Assembly (NCBI GenBank): GCA_963716925.1
Contig: CAVQUX010000025.1
Location: forward strand, 806,001-870,000
Source of the DNA: DAISKN01 sp963716925
GTDB taxonomy: Bacteria > Acidobacteriota > Vicinamibacteria > Marinacidobacterales > SMYC01
Reading direction: 5' to 3'
Length of the DNA: 64,000 nucleotides
Shown: one piece after another, positions 50,207-57,835 of the stretch
Layout of the letters: the number at the start of each line of letters is the position of its first letter
Numbering within the stretch: position 1 is the first letter of the stretch
Notes under the pieces: model-generated
Told to the model about the DNA's origin: nothing
Database searches by the model: none
What the model saw: the letters and a program-made list of their open reading frames with translations, nothing else
Program-made: the position numbers and the translations under genes

Positions 50207-51423
50207 CGGGAATGACGGGCTACTTGAGCCTTTTGGAGACCGGCGCTCTCATCCTGTCGCTCTTCTTCGTGGGCGTCTCTTTCGGGGGCTCGTCGCCTCT
50301 GGTCTCGTCCATTCTGGAGAGCCGGGGAGCGAGCGAGTACTTCACCGGAGGTGTCGTGGCGATGCTGTCTCTCGGGCTCGCGCTCGCGAGCCCCTGGGCG
50401 GGGCGGCTCGTCAATCGCATCGGGCCCCGCCCGGTGAACGTCGCCGGAATCCTTCTGCAGGGAGTGGGCTTCGCCGCTCTCGCGGCGGCCCTCGCGACCG
50501 ACGTCCGATTGCTGCTCCCCGCGCGCCTCTGGCTCGGAGTGGCGGCCGCCCTCACGTTCGTCGCCGCCGAGTACGCGCTCTTGAAAGGAACGAGACCCTC
50601 TCACCGCGGCCGGGTGATGGCCGCCTATGGCGCTGCCTTCGGGTCCGGATTCATGCTCGGTGTGTTCCTGGGCAACCGCGCGTACGACCGCTTCGGGCTC
50701 GCGGGCTTCCTGTTCCTCGCGGCCGTCGCGGTGGTCATCAGTCCGCTCGCCTTCTGGGGAATGCGCGGGATGACTCGCGAGTCTCCGCCGTCGCGCGAGA
50801 CCGAACGGACGTCGCTCCCGTTGAAGCGCGTGTTCTTCGCGCTCTACGGCGCCGTCGTCTATGCCGTCCTCGACGTCGCGATGATCGGAACCTATCCCGT
50901 CGAAGGGCAGAGGCTCGGGCTCTCCCGCGTGCAGGCACTGGACGTCGTCGGCTGGATGGCTCTCGGAACCGTCGCCATCCAGCCGTTCGCGGGGTGGCTC
51001 GCGGACGCCATCGGGAAGCGCCGGGTTCTCCTGGGACTCGCCGGACTCGGCTTCGCGGCCTCGGCCGCAGCCGGGACGATCTCGTCGCTCTGGCTTCCCG
51101 AGGCTCTCACGCCGGCGACGATCGCGTTCGTTCTCGTCGGAGCCGCCGTCGGAGGGATCTTTCCGGTGAGCCTCGCCCTGCTCGGCGAGAGAACGCCGCC
51201 CGCGCTCCTCTCGCGGGCGAACGCCGCATTCTCGACGGTCTTCGGCTACGCGTCCCTGGTCGGCCCGATGGTCGCGGCGTTCTTCATCGACCTCGTCGAA
51301 GGCCAGGGTCTCCTGGGATGGGCGGTCCCGGCGCTCGCTCTCGTCACGTTCGCGGCGGCGCTGCCTCTCGCCCTACTGGACCGGGGAAGCGACCGATCCG
51401 GTTACATCCCCCGGGCCGCGTGA
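50203..51423 (+). CDS. Major facilitator superfamily transporter
   Basis: 406 residues from ATG 50203, overlapping the methyltransferase stop by 4 bases. Twelve membrane segments are evident (for example ALILSLFFVGVSFGGSSPLV; LLLPARLWLGVAAALTFVAA). The cytoplasmic loop GRLVNRIGPRP after the second helix is the MFS motif A variant, with a repeat at GWLADAIGKRR in the second half. Drug/metabolite efflux type; the substrate may be the product of the neighbouring methyltransferase or pterin-like enzymes, by position only. The 3' end overlaps the convergent hydrolase gene by 80 bases. Confidence 0.85.
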   Translation: MTGMTGYLSLLETGALILSLFFVGVSFGGSSPLVSSILESRGASEYFTGGVVAMLSLGLALASPWAGRLVNRIGPRPVNVAGILLQGVGFAALAAALATDVRLLLPARLWLGVAAALTFVAAEYALLKGTRPSHRGRVMAAYGAAFGSGFMLGVFLGNRAYDRFGLAGFLFLAAVAVVISPLAFWGMRGMTRESPPSRETERTSLPLKRVFFALYGAVVYAVLDVAMIGTYPVEGQRLGLSRVQALDVVGWMALGTVAIQPFAGWLADAIGKRRVLLGLAGLGFAASAAAGTISSLWLPEALTPATIAFVLVGAAVGGIFPVSLALLGERTPPALLSRANAAFSTVFGYASLVGPMVAAFFIDLVEGQGLLGWAVPALALVTFAAALPLALLDRGSDRSGYIPRAA

Positions 51424-53581
51424 GACAGCAGACATCGTCGAGAACCACGACGCTTCCTCCCTGGCTCGCGAAGAGAAATCGGATTGCCGCGAGCCGAGCG
51501 ACGTCGATTTCGGGGTTTCGCGCGAGAAACTTCTCGAAGGGGATCTCGTAGCTCCCGAGCGTCGGCTCCCAGGTACGCTCGTAAGCCTCGCGGTTGAGCC
51601 AGGCCAACTTCAGGAACTGCACCTCGAGCGGCATCGCCACCGGCGCGATCTCGCTGAGGCCGATTCGGCCTTTTTGTCCAGCGAGGTCCTCGATCTCGAT
51701 ATCGACCGACGGGACTTCCCGCGGCCCTTCCGTCTCGTCCTCGGGGTCCGGGCGCTCGGTCGAGCCGCTCAGGAGGAACGTGAGACGGGAGGTCGGATCG
51801 AACTCACCTCCCTCGGGTGAGAATCGAATCGCGTAAGCAGCGCTCGACGCTCCGCGGCTACCCGGTGTCCAACCGAGAACGACGGCGCTGGTTCCCTGCT
51901 TCTGATCGTCGCGGAACAGGAGCTCTTCCTCGCGCCATACCGCGAGCCCCGAGGTCTCGACGCGAGCCCCGGGAAAGGTGGCCGTAAGGACATCGAGGTC
52001 CTCTTCGAACGTCGCGAGCGGACCGTTCGGGAGTCGGAGAACTGGGCCACGAGCTTCTCCTCCGGGAGCCATGCGCGGCCGACTCTGGGATCGCGGAAAA
52101 GCGGGACATATCCGAGGCGTTCGTGAAGCGTCGCTTCGAGAAACGCGGAGATGGATACGCGCGCGACCTGGCGCTGCGTCTCGCCGTCCACGATGGGCGC
52201 GAGGTTCAGGAGCCAGGAGGAAGGCGGCCCGGCATCGCGGCGTCCCCAGACGGTATTGAACTGTCCGTGGTTCCCCCGGTGGAGGTACAGGCCGGCCTTG
52301 AAATGGTAGCCGTCGTCCACGAAGTCGATGCGGCGGAACTGCCGCAAGCCGTGGAAGCTCGGCTCGTCGCTGTCGTACGAGCCCTGGAGCGCGAGGAAGC
52401 TCACGTTCTCGAGCTTCATCCGGCGCGGATATCGGCCATCGATCTGGGCAATGGCTACGAGCGATCGGATTCCGAATCCATAGTCGAAGAGGACGGTGGC
52501 GTCGTCGGGAAAACGCTTCAGCCGGTTGAACGCGGCGGCGATGGCAACGGCTTCGCCTCCGCGCGAATGCCCCACGAGGGCCACGCGCTCGAGGTCCACC
52601 TTTCCCTCGACCGGGTGGTCCTTCGTCCGGTTCCACTCGCGCCACTGTTTCAAGTGCTCGAGGAGCAGCCACGCGCGCAGCGGCATTTCCTTCCCGCGAA
52701 AATCTCCGGACCAGGTGCCGTTCACGAAGTTCTCGTCCACCGAGACGGTAGCGAACCCGCGGCTCGCGAGAAGCTCTCCCAGGTACGCGTAACCCGGGTC
52801 GGAGTGCTCCTCCATCCGGTGGTTGCCGTGAACCACGAGTACCAGGGGAAACGGGCCGCCTCCCCGCGGGAGCCATACTCTTCCGTTGACGGGTGCCTCC
52901 TTCAGGGAGAAGCCCCAGTACCGTTCGCGCGCCCAGGCGCGGAATCCCTTCCATTCCGGAAGGAGCTTCGTCGCGTCGAGCGTCCGCGAAGTCCAGTCGG
53001 CTTCCTTTCCGAACTCCGCGCGTCGGAGGTCCGTGCCGCTGCCATACGTGAGGCGCTCGACTTCGTAGTCGCCCTTCTCTCCGGGATTCGCGAAGCTCGA
53101 GAGCCGGGAGGAGCCGGCGTCTGCGTACTGCCTCTTCGACGGGATAGGGGTCGTGCCCCTCGCTCGCGAGACCAGCCGATGGCGAGAACATCGACGGCGA
53201 GAGCGGCGAGAACGAGGCCCCACCGCCGCGCCCGGAGTGCTCCGAGAAGGGTCGCCTTGCGTCAGGAGCAACCCCGCGATCGAGGGGTAGTAGAGAAGGT
53301 CTGGCAAGCCAAAGAGGTACTTGGAAGGCCACGACGATGACCGCAGCCGCCGCGAGGAACAACAGGACGCGCGGGGAGACCCGTTTTCCGAGGGACGCGA
53401 GCCCGCGGACGAGAAGAAGAGCGCTGAGGAAGACCAGAGCACCGGCGAGGGCGCCCACCGCGACGTCGACGGCCAACGGAAGGCCGCTTCCCAGGAAAGA
53501 GCCCACGAGAGCCGAAAGGCCGATCGCGGTCGCGGCGATTCCGACCGCGGCTCCTCTCCAGAAGCTCGGGGCCAGGCTCAC
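51344..53581 (-). CDS. Membrane-anchored alpha/beta hydrolase, several frameshifts
   Basis: The reconstruction starts at ATG 53581 with membrane helices (VGIAATAIGLSALVGSFLGS; VLLFLAAAAVIVVAFQV) and continues in a second frame (LFGLPDLLYYPSIAGLLLTQ), then a third (GLVLAALAVDVLAIGWSRE). From about 53075 to 52045 the hydrolase domain is legible: FPLVLVVHGNHRMEEHSDPG, nucleophile elbow VALVGHSRGGEAVAIAAAF and YHFKAGLYLHRGNHGQFNT. The frame changes again near 52045 to a C-terminal beta domain (RLTFLLSGSTERPD ... VVVLDDVCCL). At least four indels are needed, so either the sequence is poor here or the gene is decaying. The 80-base overlap with the MFS gene is also suspicious. Confidence 0.65.
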   Translation of the reverse strand: MSLAPSFWRGAAVGIAATAIGLSALVGSFLGSGLPLAVDVAVGALAGALVFLSALLLVRGLASLGKRVSPRVLLFLAAAAVIVVAFQVPLWLARPSLLPLDRGVAPDARRPFSEHSGRGGGASFSPLSPSMFSPSAGLASEGHDPYPVEEAVRRRRLLPALELRESRREGRLRSRAPHVWQRHGPPTRGVRKGSRLDFADARRDEAPSGMEGIPRLGARTVLGLLPEGGTRQRKSMAPAGRRPVSPGTRGSRQPPDGGALRPGLRVPGRASREPRVRYRLGGRELRERHLVRRFSREGNAAARVAAPRALETVARVEPDEGPPGRGKGGPRARGPRGAFARRRSRCHRRRVQPAEAFSRRRHRPLRLWIRNPIARSHCPDRWPISAPDEARERELPRAPGLVRQRRAELPRLAAVPPHRLRGRRLPFQGRPVPPPGEPRTVQYRLGTPRCRAAFLLAPEPRAHRGRRDAAPGRARIHLRVSRSDASRTPRICPAFPRSQSRPRMAPGGEARGPVLRLPNGPLATFEEDLDVLTATFPGARVETSGLAVWREEELLFRDDQKQGTSAVVLGWTPGSRGASSAAYAIRFSPEGGEFDPTSRLTFLLSGSTERPDPEDETEGPREVPSVDIEIEDLAGQKGRIGLSEIAPVAMPLEVQFLKLAWLNREAYERTWEPTLGSYEIPFEKFLARNPEIDVARLAAIRFLFASQGGSVVVLDDVCCLTRPGGCNRIGRFPGPVGREAAPPRT

Positions 53582-53588
53582 GGGGACT

Positions 53589-53963
53589 CTATTGTCGCCT
53601 CAGGTAGTCGTCCGTGCCGTCGAGCCAGTCCTGACGCGGCGGGGTGAAGAAGTCGACGTCGAGCGTGTCCTCCAGGGCCTCCGCCTTGTGGGGCACGTTC
53701 GACGGCAGGACCAGCACCTCGCCTGCGTACACCACGATCGGCTCGGCGTCCTCCGAGCCGATCCAGAACTTCAGCGCGCCCTCGAGCACGTAGGTGAGCT
53801 GCTCGTTCTCGTGGTGATGCAGTGGAACGACGCAGCCTTTCTTCATGTAGACGTGGGTGAGCATCGCCTTGTTGCCGGTGATGATTCGGCGGTCGAGGAA
53901 TTCGGTGAGCTTTTCCTTCGGGAGGTCGTCCCACCGGTAGTGCTTCGCTTTGGATTGCTGCAT
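53589..53963 (-). CDS. Cupin-domain protein (KdgF-like)
   Basis: 124 residues. Metal-binding cupin motif 1 is VVPLHHHENEQLTYVLEG, followed by GEVLVLPSNVPHKAEALEDT with the second-motif His. The C-terminal DVDFFTPPRQDWLDG is shared with the KdgF group, which opens unsaturated uronate rings in pectin and alginate breakdown; no other such genes are nearby, so a related small-molecule role is equally possible. The start is preceded by a weak ribosome-binding site. It lies just upstream of the frameshifted hydrolase. Confidence 0.82.
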   Translation of the reverse strand: MQQSKAKHYRWDDLPKEKLTEFLDRRIITGNKAMLTHVYMKKGCVVPLHHHENEQLTYVLEGALKFWIGSEDAEPIVVYAGEVLVLPSNVPHKAEALEDTLDVDFFTPPRQDWLDGTDDYLRRQ

Positions 53964-54022
53964 GGCTGCCCTTTTTACTAGACCTGCGCCCCCTTGACAA
54001 GCCGCGCCGCCCGCGGTGCAGA

Positions 54023-54376
54023 ATGGCGTCCGAGTCGACCCCTATGGCCAAGGCCCTCCAGAAAGTCGAGCGAGACGGCTGGTTCATCGACATCGAGACG
54101 CTCGACGTCTCGAAGCGCCCGCACTGGGAGATTCGCTGCCTCATCCGAAGGCGAAAGGACCAGCGGGACGAGGAGCGGAAGCACCGCTTCTACGTGAGCA
54201 CGGAGCTCGGGGACAGGCTCAACCTCGAAGCCCTCCCCGAGTCGCGGCGCGAGGACCTTCTCGCCCGGGCGGCGAAGAAAGTCGTGCTCAGAGAGTTCGA
54301 GGAGATCTTCGCCGAGCCCGAGGGAGGGCTCGATTCTCTCCGCCCCCTGGGAGAGGCTGACTTGCAAGTTCCGTAG
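54023..54376 (+). CDS. Small charged protein of unknown function
   Basis: 117 residues; the internal ATG at 54044 (MAKALQKVERDGWFIDIETL) is an alternative start. The middle is strongly basic and mixed beta/alpha (WEIRCLIRRRKDQRDEERKH, then RFYVSTELGDRLNLEALPES), followed by an amphipathic helix (RREDLLARAAKKVVLREFEE). No signal, membrane segment or known motif is visible. It stands alone between convergent or divergent minus-strand genes. The codon usage (GC-rich third positions) supports it being real. Confidence 0.55.
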   Translation: MASESTPMAKALQKVERDGWFIDIETLDVSKRPHWEIRCLIRRRKDQRDEERKHRFYVSTELGDRLNLEALPESRREDLLARAAKKVVLREFEEIFAEPEGGLDSLRPLGEADLQVP

Positions 54377-54445
54377 TCCCGAAGTTTCGCGCGGACGGAC
54401 GGAGCTGTGCTGCCGAAGGGAACCTACTCGCGCGTCCTTCGAGCG

Positions 54446-55006
54446 TCAGGGTAGTAGATCGGTGACAGCGACCTCGAGATCCGGAAAAGCGAGCGGAGCG
54501 ATCCTCCCGCCACGGCCGAGGACGAACTTCGTTGCGTAGGCGCCTTCCCTGGGATCGCGGTAGACCTCGAGGACGTCCTCGACGAGATTCACGATCCAGT
54601 ACTCGGAGATTCCCGCGGCGGCGTACAGATCCGCCTTGACGCTTCGGTCGAACCGCAGGGAGCTTTCGGAGACCTCGACCGCGAGAATGGGCGGCGAGAG
54701 GTGGCTTCGGAGCTCCCGAACGTTCGGGTTCGAGCTCACGACGAGGTCCGGCTCCGGCTCCGAGTGGACGGCCTCGAGGGTGACAGAATCCTGAACCTGG
54801 ACGCTTGCTCGCCCCTGCAGACGTGTGACGAATAGCCGATTCGCAAGCGCGACGGCGATGCTATGCCGCCTTCCTTTGGGGCTCATCCGGCGAATCACCC
54901 CGCTGATAAGCTCGACCCGCTCGTCGGGAGCGAAGATTCCGGCTTCCCCCATGCGGTGGTATTCCTCCAACGAGAAGACTCGCTGCCCCTCGATGACTTC
55001 GAGCAT
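54446..55006 (-). CDS. Uma2-family (DUF820) PD-(D/E)XK nuclease-fold protein
   Basis: 186 residues beginning MLEVIEGQRVFSLEEYHRMG. Characteristic phrases are ELISGVIRRMSPKGRRHSIA, EPEPDLVVSS, PILAVEVSESSLRFDRSVK and KADLYAAAGISEYWIVNLVE, which supply the Asp, Glu and Lys of a PD-(D/E)XK active site. The family is abundant in cyanobacteria and soil bacteria and is often called Uma2 endonuclease, but its real role is unproven. No mobile element is adjacent. It is preceded by 103 non-coding bases. Confidence 0.85.
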   Translation of the reverse strand: MLEVIEGQRVFSLEEYHRMGEAGIFAPDERVELISGVIRRMSPKGRRHSIAVALANRLFVTRLQGRASVQVQDSVTLEAVHSEPEPDLVVSSNPNVRELRSHLSPPILAVEVSESSLRFDRSVKADLYAAAGISEYWIVNLVEDVLEVYRDPREGAYATKFVLGRGGRIAPLAFPDLEVAVTDLLP

Positions 55007-55109
55007 ACGTTTATCTTAACCCTTTTCAGGACCCTCGACTCGTCTCCCATGGTGTGGATAGACGATATCGCTGGAAACAAGCCTCCCTCTCTATACGGCC
55101 AGCGAACGG

Positions 55110-56768
55110 CTACAGCCCCAGCACCTCCAGGCCCTGCTCGAAGACGATATCGACGGGGATGCGCTTTTCCGCGACGAGGTCCAGGCTCTCCCGGAGCCGC
55201 GGGCTCACCACCTGGTACTTCTCCTGGAAGCGCTTCAGCCCCTCGTAGTCGCCGTCGCCCTGGAGCTTCAGGATGACCGCGGCGAGATCCCGCACCGCGG
55301 TCGGCATCTTCTCGAGCTGGACGCGGTAGGTCTTGGTCTCCGGGTCGTAGAGGAAGGCGCCCTTCTCCTCGAGAAACGAGAGCTGCATCAGGTTCGCCCG
55401 CCCGTGGGCATCGGCGCTTCCGAATCGAACCGAGCGGAAGATCGAGGCGAGGAAGGTGACGTAGTTGTCGCGGATCCCGGCGTCCTCGAGCTCGCCCCGC
55501 TTCGCGAGCTCTTCGACCATGAAGAGGCCGAGGATGTCCGCCTTCGCCTCCTCGATGGCCGAGGCCTGCTCCTTGAGGGCGCTCCGTACCGTCCCCTTCC
55601 CGTCGAGGGTGTTCTTGATTCCGAGGCCGTGGGCCACCTCGTGGAACATCACGTTCTCGAAGAACGGCTCGAAGGCGATCGCGTCCCGCTCTTCTAGCGC
55701 GATCAGGACAGAGGCGATGGGAACGAGGATCTCGTCGAACTTGGCGCGCATCGCGTTCTTGAGCTGGAGCCGCCGCGTGCCCTTCTGGAGCTGCACCTCC
55801 TCGTCGTTGGGCAGGTTGACGGCGATCGCCTTCGCTCCGGCGTTGCCGTCCCCGGCGTAGTAGATGACGTCGTAGGCGTTGAGGTCGGAGTCGAGCCCGG
55901 GACTCTCCCGCTTGTACTCGTCGGGCACGGGCAGCGCCTTCTGGAGCTCGGGGAGGAGCGCCGCGTAGCGGGACAGGCGAGCGCTCCACTCGCGATCCTT
56001 CACCAGCACGAAGGCCTCGTTCGCCGCCTTGTATCCGAACAGCTGGTCCTCGTAGGTCTCGATGGGGCCGATGACGATGTCGAGCCTGTTGTCCTTCATG
56101 TCCATCCAGGCCATGTCGCTCGCCCGATAGTCGTCCGAGAGCAGCGCCTCGGCGCGAAGCTCGAGGTATCGCTTCAGCCCCGGGTCTTCCGCGAGCTCCG
56201 CCGCCTGCCTCAGCTCTTGCGCGGCGGCGCCGAACGATTCCTCGAAGAACACCGAGTAGGGGATGGTCCGAAGGTCTCCCCCTTCGTCCCGGCGGACCAT
56301 GGTGTAGAGGCCGCGGAGCGCCTTCGACCGCTCCTCCGACTCCGCCGCCGCCGTCTCCAGCTCCTCCTTGGTCATGTCCTCCGGATAGAAGGCGGCGCCC
56401 TCGGGCTTCTCCTCGAAGCCGTCGACGAAGGGCGCGTTCTCGTCCAGACGGTCCCAGGGCCCGTAGTTGATCTCGGCGTAGCGTCGGGCGGCCTCGCTCT
56501 CGAGCGAGGACAGGAGCTTCTCCTTGTCGCCGTAAGCCTGCTCCCAGTAAGTCCGATCCATCGCCTCCGCGGCCCGAACGAGGTGCGGAATCATCTTCCT
56601 TTCGGAATCGGTCAGCGCTCCGACGTCGGTCGAAAGCCTCACCGTGGTGTAGCGGCTCAGCCGGGCGGCCGCGTCCGCGGGCGTCTCCTCCCGGCGCTCC
56701 TCGGGAGGAGGAGCGGTCTCGCAGGCGATGGCGGCGAAGAGAACGATGGTCCAGGTCTTGAGATTCAC
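55110..56768 (-). CDS. M49 (dipeptidyl peptidase III)-like zinc metallopeptidase lipoprotein
   Basis: 552 residues from GTG 56768, overlapping the upstream stop (GTGA). A short leader ends at Cys16 (IVLFAAIACETA), a probable lipobox. The zinc site HEVAH is at residues 376-380 (NVMFHEVAHGLGIKNTL) and the third-ligand region is IEEAKADILGLFMVEEL at about 406, matching the HExxH ... EExxAD pattern of NUDIX-less M49-like peptidases. The N-terminal half is helical (TDSERKMIPHLVRAAEAMDR). Predicted to be anchored in the envelope and to trim peptides. It is the last gene of the six-gene minus-strand run. Confidence 0.82.
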   Translation of the reverse strand: MNLKTWTIVLFAAIACETAPPPEERREETPADAAARLSRYTTVRLSTDVGALTDSERKMIPHLVRAAEAMDRTYWEQAYGDKEKLLSSLESEAARRYAEINYGPWDRLDENAPFVDGFEEKPEGAAFYPEDMTKEELETAAAESEERSKALRGLYTMVRRDEGGDLRTIPYSVFFEESFGAAAQELRQAAELAEDPGLKRYLELRAEALLSDDYRASDMAWMDMKDNRLDIVIGPIETYEDQLFGYKAANEAFVLVKDREWSARLSRYAALLPELQKALPVPDEYKRESPGLDSDLNAYDVIYYAGDGNAGAKAIAVNLPNDEEVQLQKGTRRLQLKNAMRAKFDEILVPIASVLIALEERDAIAFEPFFENVMFHEVAHGLGIKNTLDGKGTVRSALKEQASAIEEAKADILGLFMVEELAKRGELEDAGIRDNYVTFLASIFRSVRFGSADAHGRANLMQLSFLEEKGAFLYDPETKTYRVQLEKMPTAVRDLAAVILKLQGDGDYEGLKRFQEKYQVVSPRLRESLDLVAEKRIPVDIVFEQGLEVLGL

Positions 56769-57484
56769 TTCGGCCTCCCGTTCAAGTAAGCCTTCCGAAG
56801 GGGCGGTTCGAACTTTTCGATGGCGTAGCGGAGCATGGTCCGCGGCATCTTCCGGTGATGCGCTCGCAGGAAGCGCTCCTCGGATTCCCGGTCGCGGTTT
56901 CCAATCTCGCGCAGCATCCAGCCGACGGCTTTTCTGATCAAGTCCTCCTCGTCGTCGCGGAGGATGCGGGCGATGGCGAGGGCGTCCTTGAAATCGCCGT
57001 TCTTGATGTACCGGTAGGTCGCGAGCATCGCGATGCGCCGCTCCCAGAGCTTCCTCGACCGCGCCCAGCGGTAGAGCGGAGCCCGATCGCGCTCCTCGAA
57101 GTAGCCTCCCACGATCGCGGGAGCGCTCCCGTCGACGAGGTCCCAGTTGTTCACCCGCCCGAGGTTCCGGCGGTACAGGCGGTAGACCCGCGAACGATCC
57201 CGCTCGCTCCCCCGCTCGAAGCGCTCCACCATGACCAGGAGGGCGACGGTCCGCTCCTCGTGCAGGGGGGACGAGAGAAGATCCTCGAGATCGCTTTCGG
57301 GAAGAGAGCGCCCGGCCTTCGCGATGCGGCGGCATTCGGGGACGACGACGCCGTAGAATCGATCCCCCTCGCCGTACTCGCCCGGGCCGGTCTTGAAGAA
57401 TCGGGGAAGGAATTCGGCCTTCTCCCGACTCGCCCTCTTTCGGAGAAGGCCCCGGACCTCGGCTGCGGAGCGGATCTCGCTCAT
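56765..57484 (-). CDS. DNA alkylation repair protein (AlkD-like HEAT-repeat glycosylase)
   Basis: 239 residues from ATG 57484, overlapping the upstream stop (ATGA); a longer frame exists but runs into the membrane-protein gene. HEAT-like helices carry FLPRFFKTGPGEYGEGDRFY, GVVVPECRRIAK, NNWDLVDGSAPAIVG, WERRIAMLATYRYIKNGDFK, EEDLIRKAVGWMLREIGNRD and MPRTMLRYAIEKFEP. These are hallmarks of the AlkD family, which excises N3- and N7-alkylpurines without flipping the base. It sits between a metallopeptidase and DNA polymerase II, fitting a repair theme. Confidence 0.88.
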   Translation of the reverse strand: MSEIRSAAEVRGLLRKRASREKAEFLPRFFKTGPGEYGEGDRFYGVVVPECRRIAKAGRSLPESDLEDLLSSPLHEERTVALLVMVERFERGSERDRSRVYRLYRRNLGRVNNWDLVDGSAPAIVGGYFEERDRAPLYRWARSRKLWERRIAMLATYRYIKNGDFKDALAIARILRDDEEDLIRKAVGWMLREIGNRDRESEERFLRAHHRKMPRTMLRYAIEKFEPPLRKAYLNGRPK

Positions 57485-57831
57485 CGGCTCCAATAGTCCC
57501 ATAGAAATCCCTGGATCGTCCCCACGAGTCCGGTCACCAACGGAAACGAGAGGAGCGCGAGCGAGAAGCGAAGCGGGAGTCCGGCCCGGCCCCGACGCAA
57601 CACGATCCACCCCTGTACCAGCGCCATCGCGGCGAAGGCGACGCCGCCCGCCGCCGCGGGATGAGCGCACCAGGGACAGTGGGGCCCGGAGGGGTGATGA
57701 ACGTTGCAGGCGTCGGAAGCTCCCGCCCAGAGCGAGCGGCAGCCGCAGCCGAAGACGAGGCCGCAGGCGTCGACGAAGAAAACCGAAGAGACGGCGATGG
57801 CACCGGCGAGCGCGAGGATTCTTGGCCGCAT
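57481..57831 (-). CDS. Small Cys-rich membrane protein, unknown function
   Basis: 116 residues with three hydrophobic segments (RILALAGAIAVSSVFFVDAC; GGVAFAAMALVQGWIVLRRG; FSLALLSFPLVTGLVGTIQG). Between the first two lies a Cys/His cluster, GLVFGCGCRSLWAGASDACN followed by VHHPSGPHCPWCAHP: six Cys and four His within about 50 residues, suggesting a metal or iron-sulfur site facing the periplasm. I do not recognise a family with certainty. It lies 4 bases after polB and overlaps the AlkD-like gene by 4, so it is co-expressed with both. Confidence 0.7.
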   Translation of the reverse strand: MRPRILALAGAIAVSSVFFVDACGLVFGCGCRSLWAGASDACNVHHPSGPHCPWCAHPAAAGGVAFAAMALVQGWIVLRRGRAGLPLRFSLALLSFPLVTGLVGTIQGFLWDYWSR

Positions 57832-57835
57832 GGGG

